From Marvinbryantia sp. (lineage in GTDB: Bacteria > Bacillota > Clostridia > Lachnospirales > Lachnospiraceae): DNA of 52,854 bases. Below, in pieces: positions 42,117 to 51,300 of this stretch. A program made the translations under genes and the position numbers. A model generated the notes under the pieces. The model was not told the origin of the DNA. It did not search any database and was given only the letters and a program-made list of their open reading frames with translations. Every line of letters begins with the position of its first letter. Position 1 is the first letter of the stretch. The stretch is taken from assembly GCA_016297895.1 (NCBI GenBank), contig JAEDFS010000010.1:1-52854 (forward strand), written 5' to 3'.

Positions 42117-42389
42117 AACCGCCTCAAGCATCCTTGCTTGAGACGGTAATAAAATCTTATTATCGCGGTACCACTCAACTTAACGTAAACGTCCACTTTC
42201 GCATGTACATTCATACACTCCTGATTGATAACGGGTTCGGTTCCCGACAGTGCCTACTCTTATCATTTCGGACTGCCCTCAAAAGTCCATTCAGCAAATA
42301 CATCCGTGCCGCAATCCCACCACCTGCGGTTCTCTGTGACTTCTGTGATAAGCCTACTACTCTTTCTCAACGGTTTCTGTCTCTTCGTT
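42113..42389 (-). ncRNA. T-box riboswitch, tRNA-Trp type (UGG specifier)
   Basis: The minus-strand leader has the stem I features: AG-rich GAAAGAGTAGTAGGC, a distal AGAGAACCGCAGGTGGTG region, and the specifier loop GAA-TGG-AC at 42289-42287 (UGG, Trp). The T-box core TGGTACCGCG is at 42173-42164. A 12-bp terminator (42146-42119, loop AGGA) is followed by TTTTGT. Uncharged tRNA-Trp should stabilise the antiterminator and allow trpXYZ expression. The 407 bases between trpX and pnp hold only this leader, its promoter and a hairpin. Confidence 0.93.
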
Positions 42390-42395
42390 TTTTAT

Positions 42396-42424
42396 AGTTT
42401 AATACAGTAAAGTGCATTTGTCAA
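42396..42424 (-). promoter_or_regulatory. Promoter of the T-box/trpXYZ transcript
   Basis: TTGACA (42424-42419), 17 bases, TAAACT (42401-42396). It begins ten bases after the pnp stop, and no terminator separates it from pnp. Confidence 0.75.
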
Positions 42425-42433
42425 GCAGAAAAT

Positions 42434-44521
42434 TTACTGTTCAATATCCTTCATGCTGAAGCTGATTCTGCCCATTTTATCTTTTCCAAGGCAAACTACC
42501 TTCACCACATCACCAAGGCTGAGCACATCCTCTACCTTATCCACTCTCTCTTTGGAGATCTTGGAAATGTGAACCATTCCCTCTTTTCCGGGAGCGAACT
42601 CAAGGAATGCACCAAATTCTTTGATGCTGATGACCTTACCGGTAAATACCTGACCAGCTTCGAAATCTGTGGTGATAATGCGGATCATATCCATGGCTTT
42701 TGCCATTTCTTCCTTGTCTGTACCACAGATGGATACAGCTCCGTCATCGGTAATATCGATCTTTACGCCGGTCTGCTCGATAATCGCATTGATGGTCTTT
42801 CCTCTCTGACCTACCACATCACCGATCTTCTGCGGATCGATATTGATCTGGATGATCTTCGGTGCATATTCGCTGACTGTCATTCTCGGTTCCGGAATTG
42901 CCTTTGCCATTACCTCATCCAGGATATAGGTTCTTGCCTCTTTTGTTCTGGCAATTGCCTCTTCGATGATCGGTCTTGTAAGACCATGGATCTTAATATC
43001 CATCTGAATAGCGGTGATACCCTTATGAGTTCCGGCTACCTTGAAGTCCATATCGCCAAAGAAGTCTTCCAGTCCCTGGATATCTGTCAGAACAATGTAA
43101 TCATCATCTGTCTCTCCTGTTACCAGACCTGCGGAGATACCTGCCACTGCACTCTTGATCGGCACACCTGCTGCCATCAGTGACATGGAAGATGCGCATA
43201 CACTTGCCTGTGAAGTAGAACCGTTGGATTCAAAGGTCTCAGATACGGTTCTGATAGCATAGGGAAATTCTTCCTCGCTGGGGAGTACCGGTACCAGCGC
43301 ACGTTCTGCCAGTGCACCATGTCCGATCTCACGACGTCCCGGTCCTCTGGAGGGTTTGGTTTCTCCAACAGAATAGCTGGGGAAATTGTAATGATGCATG
43401 TATCTCTTGGTTGTCTCTTCCACATCCAGACCGTCCAGCTTCTGAGCTTCAGACAGCGGAGCCAGTGTGCAGATATTGCAGATCTGTGTCTGTCCGCGTG
43501 TAAACATGGCAGAACCATGTACTCTCGGGATCAGATCCACTTCTGCTGCCAGCGGACGGATCTGATTGATCGCACGTCCATCCGGACGCTTATGATCTTT
43601 TAAGATCATTTTACGAACGGTCTTTTTCTGATACTGATATACTGCCTCGTCAAGAACTGCCAGCCACTCTTCGTTCTCCGCAAATGCCTCTGTCAGTTTG
43701 TCCCTGATCTGGCGGATATTTTCTTCCCGCTTCTGTTTTTCATCGGTAAATACGGCCACTTCCATCTCTTCCGGAGTAACTACTTTCTTCATTGCCTCAA
43801 ACAGCTCTTCCGGCACCGCACAGCTTGTATAACTGTGTTTCGGTTTTCCGCATTCCGCCACGATCGTATCAATAAATGCGATTACTTTCTGGTTTACTTC
43901 ATGTGCGGCAAAAATTGCCTCGATCATCTTATCCTCCGGAACCTCATTTGCTCCGGCTTCGATCATAATTACTTTTTCACGGGTAGATGCCACGGTCAGC
44001 TGAAGATCAGATACTGCCTTCTGCGCTGCACTTGGGTTGAATACAAATTCACCGTCGACCAGACCTACCTGTGTGGTAGAAATCGGACCGTCAAAGGGAA
44101 TATCGGAAATCGTTGTGGCGATTGCCGCACCCAGCATCGCTGTCAGCTCCGGTGCACAGTCCGGATCTACAGAAAGGACCAGGTTATTCAAAGTGACATC
44201 ATTTCTGTAATCCTTGGGAAACAGCGGTCTCATCGGACGGTCAATTACACGGGATGTCAGGATCGCATTCTCAGATGCCTTACCCTCTCTCTTATTAAAT
44301 CCGCCGGGAATCTTTCCGACTGCATACATTTTTTCTTCATACTCAACACTTAAAGGGAAGAAATCAATTCCTTCTCTCGGTTTATCTGAAGCGGTAGCGG
44401 TAGATAATACCGTTGTATCGCCATAGTGCATCAATGCTGCACCGTTTGCCTGTGCTGCCACTCTGCCCACGTCTACGCGCAGAGTTCTTCCGGCTAATTC
44501 CATTGAATAACTCTTATACAT
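42434..44521 (-). CDS. pnp: Polyribonucleotide nucleotidyltransferase (PNPase)
   Basis: A 695-residue PNPase, a phosphorolytic 3'-to-5' exoribonuclease. Two RNase PH domains are present (first ending near FDGPISTTQ; second with SDGSTSQASVCASSMSLMAAG-type catalytic region, here SNGSTSQASVCAS, and DYIVLTDIQGLEDFFGDMDFKVAGT). The KH domain (PQKIGDVVGQRGKTINAI) and an S1 domain (VFTGKVISIKEFGAFLEF) follow. I chose ATG at 44521 after GGAG; ten upstream residues are leader. It follows rpsO, with a terminator and structured leader between. Confidence 0.97.
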   Translation of the reverse strand: MYKSYSMELAGRTLRVDVGRVAAQANGAALMHYGDTTVLSTATASDKPREGIDFFPLSVEYEEKMYAVGKIPGGFNKREGKASENAILTSRVIDRPMRPLFPKDYRNDVTLNNLVLSVDPDCAPELTAMLGAAIATTISDIPFDGPISTTQVGLVDGEFVFNPSAAQKAVSDLQLTVASTREKVIMIEAGANEVPEDKMIEAIFAAHEVNQKVIAFIDTIVAECGKPKHSYTSCAVPEELFEAMKKVVTPEEMEVAVFTDEKQKREENIRQIRDKLTEAFAENEEWLAVLDEAVYQYQKKTVRKMILKDHKRPDGRAINQIRPLAAEVDLIPRVHGSAMFTRGQTQICNICTLAPLSEAQKLDGLDVEETTKRYMHHYNFPSYSVGETKPSRGPGRREIGHGALAERALVPVLPSEEEFPYAIRTVSETFESNGSTSQASVCASSMSLMAAGVPIKSAVAGISAGLVTGETDDDYIVLTDIQGLEDFFGDMDFKVAGTHKGITAIQMDIKIHGLTRPIIEEAIARTKEARTYILDEVMAKAIPEPRMTVSEYAPKIIQINIDPQKIGDVVGQRGKTINAIIEQTGVKIDITDDGAVSICGTDKEEMAKAMDMIRIITTDFEAGQVFTGKVISIKEFGAFLEFAPGKEGMVHISKISKERVDKVEDVLSLGDVVKVVCLGKDKMGRISFSMKDIEQ

Positions 44522-44543
44522 TACTTTCTCCTTTTCTTTATCC

Positions 44544-44643
44544 TGCGGCACATCTCTTCCGAAACAACTGAAAAAACAATTCGGATGCCTTCACAGAATT
44601 GGCTTTTCAGCGGTCTCGGCTTTGCATGCCGCATATTATTGCA
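44544..44643 (-). promoter_or_regulatory. Structured 5' leader of pnp
   Basis: TGCGGCA (44643-44637) and TGCCGCA (44550-44544) pair to close an element of about 100 bases; inside, CAATTC and GAATTG form a second stem. A leader of this type is the usual place for pnp autoregulation (RNase III and PNPase in E. coli), which is inference here. Confidence 0.45.
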
Positions 44644-44654
44644 TGTTACATTCT

Positions 44655-44680
44655 AAAAGGGACGGATAATCCGCCCCTTC
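44655..44680 (-). terminator. Terminator between rpsO and pnp
   Basis: A 10-bp stem (44657-44666 with 44670-44679, one G-T pair), a 3-base loop and TTTTAG downstream on the minus strand. It is only a few bases after the rpsO stop. The weak T-run suggests read-through into pnp. Confidence 0.75.
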
Positions 44681-44686
44681 TGTTTA

Positions 44687-44953
44687 CTATTTTCTGATTC
44701 CTAATTTTGCAATTAAAGTACGGTATCCTTCAATATCAGTTTTCTTCAGATATGCCAGCAGACCACGTCTCTGACCAACCATTTTCAGAAGACCTCTTCT
44801 GGAATGATGATCCTTCGGGTTATCTTTCAGATGCTCTGTCAGCTCCTGAATTCTTGCTGTCAGAACTGCGATCTGTACTTCCGGTGAACCTGTGTCGCCT
44901 TCTCTGCGTCCGTATTCAGCGATAATTGCCTGTTTCTTTTCTTTTGAAATCAT
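44687..44953 (-). CDS. rpsO: 30S ribosomal protein S15
   Basis: An 88-residue S15. The family signature is intact: the N-terminal helix with GRREGDTGSPEVQIAVLTARIQELTEHL, then KDHHSRRGLLKMVGQRRGLLAYLKKTD, ending YRTLIAKLGIRK. It binds the 16S rRNA central domain and is known to regulate its own mRNA in several bacteria. GGAGAAAC precedes the ATG. Confidence 0.98.
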   Translation of the reverse strand: MISKEKKQAIIAEYGRREGDTGSPEVQIAVLTARIQELTEHLKDNPKDHHSRRGLLKMVGQRRGLLAYLKKTDIEGYRTLIAKLGIRK

Positions 44954-44976
44954 ATTGTTTCTCCTTTCTTTATTAA

Positions 44977-45024
44977 CCGCCGTACACTAGGGAATGGTCG
45001 GAGTGTCCGAATCCTGAGTGCGGG
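44977..45024 (-). promoter_or_regulatory. Structured leader of rpsO, possible S15 autoregulatory element
   Basis: CCGC (45023-45020) pairs with GCGG (44980-44977), CACT with AGTG and TCGGA with TCCGA around a 3-base loop, giving a long interrupted stem in the rpsO leader. Autoregulation by S15 is inferred from other species. Confidence 0.4.
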
Positions 45025-45042
45025 CTGAACTCATACTGTAAA

Positions 45043-45071
45043 AGTATAACACAATCAACTATGAGCGTCAA
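45043..45071 (-). promoter_or_regulatory. rpsO promoter
   Basis: TTGACG (45071-45066), 17 bases, TATACT (45048-45043), with a TG extension. The -35 box overlaps the ribF stop codon, so rpsO has its own start inside the cluster. Confidence 0.75.
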
Positions 45072-45979
45072 CCGGAAAAATACTCTTTTCCAAATTCAAT
45101 ATCCCGGTGCATCTGTTCCTTCAGCTCTTCCCTTCCGGAAAATTTTTGTTCCGGTCGTTCAAATGCATAGAGCTGCACCTCGATCAGTTCACCATACAGA
45201 TCTCCCTCGAAATCAAAAAGATAGGTCTCCACTCCCCGGAAATATTCTCCGATGGTGGGCTTGTAGCCGATATTGGTCACTCCTGCAAAGGACCTGCCGG
45301 CATAGTCTCCTGTTTCGATCTGCGTCTTACTGGCATAGACCCCGTTTGGCGGCAGGATCTTTCCGGCGGAGGGAATCAGATTCGTGGTAGGCATCCCAAG
45401 TGTCCTTCCGATCCTTCTTCCGTGAAGCACCTCCCCCTGAACCGTGTAGGGATAACCCAGCAGCTTCCCTGCCAGGTCTACTTTCCCCTGTTCCAGAGCC
45501 TCTTTTACATAAGTGCTGCTGATCTCACGACCTTCGTAAGTCTCCTTTTCCACGATCTCCAGTTCATAATTAAGTTCCTGTTGAAGAGCCAGAAGCAGCT
45601 TCCAGTCCCCCTTTCTCTGATAACCGAAACGAAAATCCGTTCCGATGGCAATATATTTTGCCCTGAGACGCCTGACCAGAATTTCCCGCACGAATGTTTC
45701 CGGCTCCATATGGGAGATCTCCGGCAAAAACGGACAGTCGATCCACCAGGACACCCCCAATGATTTCAATCGTTCCTTTTTTTCGCCTTTTGTCAGAAGC
45801 GCCGGTATCTTGGGATCCGGCCAGATGGTAACCACCACACTTTCCAGTCCCTCTTCCTGCTTTGCACAGATCTTTCCGATCAGCTTCTGATGTCCTCTGT
45901 GAAGTCCGTCAAACTTTCCCAATGTGACCGCCGTATCCCGATCCATGGTATAGTCCATCAAGCCTTCTATATATTTCAT
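45068..45979 (-). CDS. ribF: Bifunctional riboflavin kinase/FAD synthetase RibF
   Basis: A 303-residue enzyme. The N-terminal FMN adenylyltransferase part has LGKFDGLHRGHQKLI (HxGH-type site) and ISSTYVKEAL. The C-terminal riboflavin kinase domain contains GRRIGRTLGMPTTNLIP and GVYASKTQIE. It makes FMN and FAD. ATG at 45979 (MKYIEGLMDYT) follows AGAGGA at ten bases; another ATG at 46000 is possible but has only a weak site. It lies downstream of truB, as usual in Firmicutes. Confidence 0.96.
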   Translation of the reverse strand: MKYIEGLMDYTMDRDTAVTLGKFDGLHRGHQKLIGKICAKQEEGLESVVVTIWPDPKIPALLTKGEKKERLKSLGVSWWIDCPFLPEISHMEPETFVREILVRRLRAKYIAIGTDFRFGYQRKGDWKLLLALQQELNYELEIVEKETYEGREISSTYVKEALEQGKVDLAGKLLGYPYTVQGEVLHGRRIGRTLGMPTTNLIPSAGKILPPNGVYASKTQIETGDYAGRSFAGVTNIGYKPTIGEYFRGVETYLFDFEGDLYGELIEVQLYAFERPEQKFSGREELKEQMHRDIEFGKEYFSG

Positions 45980-46016
45980 ATTCTGCTCATCCTCTAACAT
46001 CTTTTTCTTTCTCAGC

Positions 46017-46946
46017 TCAGGAAAGGGTCAGGAACATTTTTTCCGGCTGATAGCAGTCTTTTTCTGCCCTGTATACATAGATCCCGCAAAAATGTTCTTT
46101 GGAGTCGTACATCCGCACCATTCCTTCTGTCTGGTCCAAAGAGCTTGCGCATACCTCTTTCGAAGACAGAAGCCGTACCTGCCCCGGCAGCAGCATATTT
46201 CCGTTGTAGAGCATCCGATCTGCTTCCGGCAGTGTCTGATAAGCCGGATAAGAGGGAAACATGGCATCTACCGTATGGACAGCCTGGGAGATCTTCCCAT
46301 TTTTCATAAGTTCTTCCACCTGGGACAGCTTCAGGCTTTCTTCTATCGTAAAGATTCCCACTCTGGTTCTGGTAAGCTGTTCCATACAGCCTCCGCAGCC
46401 CAGTTTTTCTCCGAGATCCTGGCACAGCGTGCGGATATAAGTCCCCTTGGAACAGGTGACAGTCATTGTGACTCTCGGAAGATGGATCTCTTCTATTCTG
46501 ATTTCAAAAACTTTCACCCTTCTGGGCTTTCGTTCCACCGTTTTTCCTTCTCTGGCCAGTTCATAGAGTTTCTTTCCGTTGACCTTCAGTGCAGAATACA
46601 TAGGCGGTATCTGAGCATACTCCCCGACAAATCCTGCAGCTGCATCGCAGATCTCCTGTTCGGACACCCGTACCTCATTTTTTGTAAGTATTTCTCCCGT
46701 GGTATCCTGGGTATCTGTCGTCTGTCCAAGCAGCAATACCGCACGATATGTCTTGTTTTTATCCGTCAGCATATCACAGAGCTTTGTTCCTGCGCCAAGG
46801 CAAACCGGAAGCACTCCCTCAGCCTCCGGGTCCAGTGTGCCTGTATGGCCGATCTTCTTCTGTCCCAGGATGCCTCTCAGCTTTGCCACCACATCATGGG
46901 AAGTATATCCCTTTTCCTTATAAATATTTACGATTCCGTGAATCAT
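46017..46946 (-). CDS. truB: tRNA pseudouridine(55) synthase TruB
   Basis: A 309-residue synthase that makes pseudouridine 55 in the T-loop of most tRNAs. The start GIVNIYKEKGYTSHDVVAKLRG and the catalytic GHTGTLDPEAEGVLPVCLG (Asp in TLDP) are typical. Later, KTYRAVLLLGQTTDTQD and TRTRVGIFTIEESL match the family. A short C-terminal extension follows. It overlaps nrnA by four bases, which suggests coupled translation. Confidence 0.97.
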   Translation of the reverse strand: MIHGIVNIYKEKGYTSHDVVAKLRGILGQKKIGHTGTLDPEAEGVLPVCLGAGTKLCDMLTDKNKTYRAVLLLGQTTDTQDTTGEILTKNEVRVSEQEICDAAAGFVGEYAQIPPMYSALKVNGKKLYELAREGKTVERKPRRVKVFEIRIEEIHLPRVTMTVTCSKGTYIRTLCQDLGEKLGCGGCMEQLTRTRVGIFTIEESLKLSQVEELMKNGKISQAVHTVDAMFPSYPAYQTLPEADRMLYNGNMLLPGQVRLLSSKEVCASSLDQTEGMVRMYDSKEHFCGIYVYRAEKDCYQPEKMFLTLS

Positions 46947-47917
46947 AATGCTTCTGCAGCCCTCATCTGCTTTTCAATATGCTTCGTCAGATTGTTCACC
47001 ACATCATAGAAGGATCCCTGCATACTGCAGCCGGCTGCCCTGACATGGCCGCCGCCTCCAAAGTATTTTGCCACCACACTTACGTCTACGATTTCCTTGG
47101 ATCGCATACTCACCTTAAACTCATGGTTGCCCGTCTCATAGAGGAAAATAGCCACTTCCACACCACGGGTCAGGCGAAGCTGGCTGACGATACCGTCCAG
47201 CTCCGATGGTTTCACACCATAAAACTCCATATCCTTCATGCGGATCACACTGATGATACATTTTTTGTCCAGGACCAGAATGCTCTCCAGCAAGGCCCTT
47301 CCAAGCACCTGATTCTGAAGGTAGCTTTTCTCCATAAATGTAGTGTCTATGATATAGCTGTAATTGATGCCCTTGCGCATAAGATTTGCTGCTGCTTCCA
47401 TTGTCTCCGGAGAAGTACAGGAATACTGGAAAATGCCGGTATCATGGGCGATTCCCATATAAAGTGCCTCTGCTATTTCCTTTGTGATCTTCTCCTCTTC
47501 CAGAACATGATAGATCAGCTCACAGGTAGAACTGATATGAGGATCTATGTAGTTCTGGTCTGCATACCCGTCATTGCTGATATGATGATCATAGCACAGT
47601 GTTCTTTTGGCCGAATGGAAATACTTTGCCGCTTCCCCAAGACGCTTCAGATCTCCGCTGTCCAGGGAAATAAACAGGTCATATTCCTTTTCTTCTTCAA
47701 AAGAATGATGGATCTCATCCGTGCCCGCAATGATGGCAAAACTCTCCGGAATTTCTTCCAGATATACATCCACTGCGTCCAGTCCACAGTATTTCCTGAG
47801 ATACAGATACAGTCCCATACAGGATCCCACACAGTCACCATCCGGGCGGATATGCCCGGCAATAGCTACTGTTCTTGCGTCTTTCAGTTCTTCTTCAATC
47901 TTATTCACTTTGATCAT
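46943..47917 (-). CDS. nrnA: Oligoribonuclease/pAp phosphatase NrnA (DHH family)
   Basis: A 324-residue DHH/DHHA1 phosphoesterase that degrades nano-RNA and pAp. The metal-binding motifs are GHIRPDGDCVGS, SLDSGD, CYDHHISNDGYAD and the MGIAHDTGIF segment. The DHHA1 domain ends in KYFGGGGHVRAAGCS. It overlaps rbfA by 17 bases. The position between rbfA and truB is conserved in Firmicutes. Confidence 0.95.
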   Translation of the reverse strand: MIKVNKIEEELKDARTVAIAGHIRPDGDCVGSCMGLYLYLRKYCGLDAVDVYLEEIPESFAIIAGTDEIHHSFEEEKEYDLFISLDSGDLKRLGEAAKYFHSAKRTLCYDHHISNDGYADQNYIDPHISSTCELIYHVLEEEKITKEIAEALYMGIAHDTGIFQYSCTSPETMEAAANLMRKGINYSYIIDTTFMEKSYLQNQVLGRALLESILVLDKKCIISVIRMKDMEFYGVKPSELDGIVSQLRLTRGVEVAIFLYETGNHEFKVSMRSKEIVDVSVVAKYFGGGGHVRAAGCSMQGSFYDVVNNLTKHIEKQMRAAEAL

Positions 47918-48287
47918 CTAATTCCTCCTCTGCTCTGTCTACACGATTCTCGTCAATCAGTCTGGACATGTGCACCCCATATTCAATGGACTGGTCCAGA
48001 ATGAATCTGATTTCAGGAGTGTTTCGAAGATTCAGATTTTTTGCAAGCTGGCGCCTGATAAATCCCATGGCACTTTTCAGCCCTTCCAGTGTATTTTTCT
48101 GGGATTCTTCATCCCCGAGAACACTGATATATGCTTTGCAGGTCTTCAGATCCGGAGCTACTTCCGCCATGACCACTGAAGTGAGGGGATTGATCCGGGG
48201 ATCTTTGATCTCTCCCCGGATAATATTGGAAAGCTCTCTCTGAACCTCACTGTTGACCCGCGTATTCTTTATGCTGTTCTTTCTCAT
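47901..48287 (-). CDS. rbfA: 30S ribosome-binding factor RbfA
   Basis: A 128-residue RbfA, a cold-shock-linked assembly factor for the 30S 5' end. The KH-like fold is marked by RVNSEVQRELSNIIRGEIKDPRINPLTSVVMAEVAPDLKTCKAYISVLG and LRNTPEIRFILDQSIEYG. GGAGGTAACA lies before the ATG. It follows infB by 58 bases and overlaps nrnA. Confidence 0.97.
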   Translation of the reverse strand: MRKNSIKNTRVNSEVQRELSNIIRGEIKDPRINPLTSVVMAEVAPDLKTCKAYISVLGDEESQKNTLEGLKSAMGFIRRQLAKNLNLRNTPEIRFILDQSIEYGVHMSRLIDENRVDRAEEELDDQSE

Positions 48288-48345
48288 TGTTACCTCCGTT
48301 AGCGTTTTTTCACGCCTTTGTCCGGAAATGGGGAAATTCCATCTC

Positions 48346-51300
48346 CTATCTCGGAACTTCCACCATGATATAAGCCTCTACCTGGTCAAATTCCTTGATG
48401 TCATTGAATTTTTCAAATACAAGTCCGCATTCATATCCGCTTCTTACTTCCTTCACATCATCTTTGAAACGTTTCAGAGAAGCAAGGGCCCCTTCGAAGA
48501 TCTGCGTTCCCTCTCTGGTAATACGAACGGAACAGTTTCTCTGGAACACACCGTCCAGCACGTAGGAACCGGCAATCGTTCCCACTCCGGAAGCCTTGAA
48601 TGTCTGACGAACCTCTGCGTGACCGATCACCTTCTCCTCATAAACAGGATCCAGCATACCCTTCATGGCAGCCTCTACGTCCGCAATCGCATCGTAGATG
48701 ACACGGTATAATCTGACATCGACGCCTTCCTGCTCTGCCGTTGCCTTTGCGCTTGCATCCGGACGGACGTTAAATCCGATGATGATCGCATTGGATGCAG
48801 AAGCCAGGCTGACATCGGATTCATTGACGGCACCTACACCGGCGTGTACGATCTTCACGACCACTTCTTCATTACTCAGCTTCAGAAGAGACTGTTTTAC
48901 TGCCTCCACAGATCCCTGAACATCTGCTTTCACAATGATTCCAAGTTCTTTCAGATTACCTGCCTGAATCTGGGAATACAGGTCATCCAGAGACATTCTT
49001 GCCTTGGTATCCTCCAGAAGCTTTTCACGGCTCTGGCTGATAAAGGTCTCTGCAAAGCTTCTTGCCTCTTTTTCATTTTCGCATGCCACAAATACCTCAC
49101 CGGCATTGGGAACATCGGAAAGGCCCAGGATCTCTACCGGTGTGGAGGGTCCTGCCTCCTTTACTCTTCTGCCCTTGTCATCCATCATGGCACGGACTTT
49201 ACCGCAGCAGGAACCTGCTGCCACCGCATCTCCCACACGAAGGGTACCCTTCTGAACAAGAATGGTCGCTACCGGACCCTTTCCTTTATCCAGCTGTGCC
49301 TCGATCACAAGGCCTCTGGCCTTACGGTTCGGATTTGCCTTCAGTTCTGCCACTTCCGCAGTCAGAAGGATCATTTCCAGAAGCGTATCCAGTCCTTCAT
49401 GGGTATGAGCGGATACCGGAACAAATACGGTACTTCCTCCCCAGTCTTCCGGGATCAGTTCGTATTCGGAAAGCTCCTGTTTAACTCTGTCAATATTTGC
49501 ACTTGGCTTATCGATCTTATTGATCGCTACGATGATCTCAATTCCCGCCGCTTTTGCATGGCTGATTGCCTCCACAGTCTGAGGCATTACTCCATCATCG
49601 GCAGCTACCACCAGGATCGCAATATCTGTTGAATTGGCACCGCGCATACGCATAGCGGTAAATGCTTCATGTCCCGGTGTATCCAGGAAAGTAATATTCT
49701 GACCGTTGACAGATACAGTATATGCACCGATATGCTGCGTGATACCTCCTGCTTCTTTAGCAATCACATGGGTATTCCGGATCGCATCCAGAAGAGACGT
49801 TTTACCATGGTCGACATGACCCATAACACAGACAACAGGCGGTCTGGAAACCAGTGTTTCTTCTGCGTCATCCTCTTCTTTCAGAAGTTCTTCGATCACA
49901 TCCACTTTTTCCTCATGTTCTGCAATGCAATTGTATTCCAGTGCGATCTCTTCTGCCGTATCGTAATCCACCTCATGGTTCACCGTCACGATCTTGCCCT
50001 GCAGGAACAGCTTCTTTACAATGGCTGCTGCCTGGATCTTCAGAAGATCTGCCAGTTCACGAATGGTCATCTTATCGGGAAGGATCACTGTTCTGATTTC
50101 ATCTTCCTTCTTCTCCGGTGCAGGAGCTGCCGGCTTCACAGGTTTGATAAACTTGCCTGCTGTCTTCTGATTCCTGCCGGAATTATTGTTGCCCGGTTTT
50201 CCGGAACGTCCCTGCCCTTTTTCCTGACGTTCGAACTTATCATGTTTATTATTATATTTATCTTTATCCTTATCAGCGCGGATTCTGGATTCTTTTGTAA
50301 CTGGCTTGCTGGCAAGATCCGGCTGGGGAATGTTAAGGGAACGTCCCTGATTTCTTCCCTGCCCTCTGCTGTCTCTTCCATCTCTGCTGTCACGGTCTTT
50401 ATCAAATCCTCTGTTACTGCGGTTATCTTTGTCTCCAAAACTTCTTCCGCCCTGGCCTCTGTTATCTCTGTCACCAAAGCTTCTCTGGCCGCCCTGGCTG
50501 CGATTATCTCTGTCACCAAAGCTTCTCTGTCCGCCCTGACCACGGTTATCTCTGTCGCCGAAGCTTCTCTGTCCGCCCTGACCACGATTCTCTCTGTCGC
50601 CGAAGCTTCTGCCGCCCTGACCACGGTTATCTCTGTCGCCGAAGCTTCTCTGTCCGCCCTGGCTGCGATTATCTCTGTCGCCAAAGCTTCTTCCGCCCTG
50701 GTTTCTGTTCTGATTCTGCGGTCTTTGATTCTGAGCCGGCGCTCCCTGTCCCTGAGTTCTGTTCTCAGACGGCTGCTGTGCAGACACGGTCTTTACTTCC
50801 GCAGACTTCTCTGCCGCCGGTTTTTCTGCAGCCGTTTTCTCCGCCGGTGCCTCTTTTACAGCCGGACGAACCGGAACCTGTGCCTCCTGGGCTGTCTGGC
50901 GAACGGGATTCGTATCCTCCGGTGCTGCCGGACGCTTTTCTGCCTGCGCAGCCGGTGCCGCCGGTCTTGTTCCTGTCTGGCCTGCCGGTGCCGCCGGTCT
51001 TGCTCCTGCCTGGCCTGCCGGTGCCGCCGGTCTTGCTCCTGCCTGGCCTGCCGGTGCTGCCGGTCTTGCTCCTGCCTGACCTGCCGGTGCTGCCGGTCTT
51101 GCTCCTGCCTGGCCTGCCGGTGCCGCCGGTCTTGCTCCCGGTCTCTGACCTGCCGGGCGTTTCGGAGCCGGTCTCTGGATTCCGGTCCGGCTGTTCTGTG
51201 AACGGAATACCATGGAAATATTTTTCTTCTTCGGTGCCTCTGTTGTCCCTTCCCCCGCTGCCGGTGCTTCTGCTGCCGGACGGGCTGCGGGAGCCGGTGC

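Noticed and set aside
50416..51135. CRISPR-like array
   Set aside because: The repeats are contiguous, without unique spacers, stay in the reading frame and encode the IF-2 linker.
49669..51201. Long plus-strand open frame of about 510 codons opposite infB
   Set aside because: It is the complement of the IF-2 repeat region; the Ser/Cys/Arg-rich translation is low-complexity, has no ribosome site, and the minus-strand frame has clear IF-2 domains.
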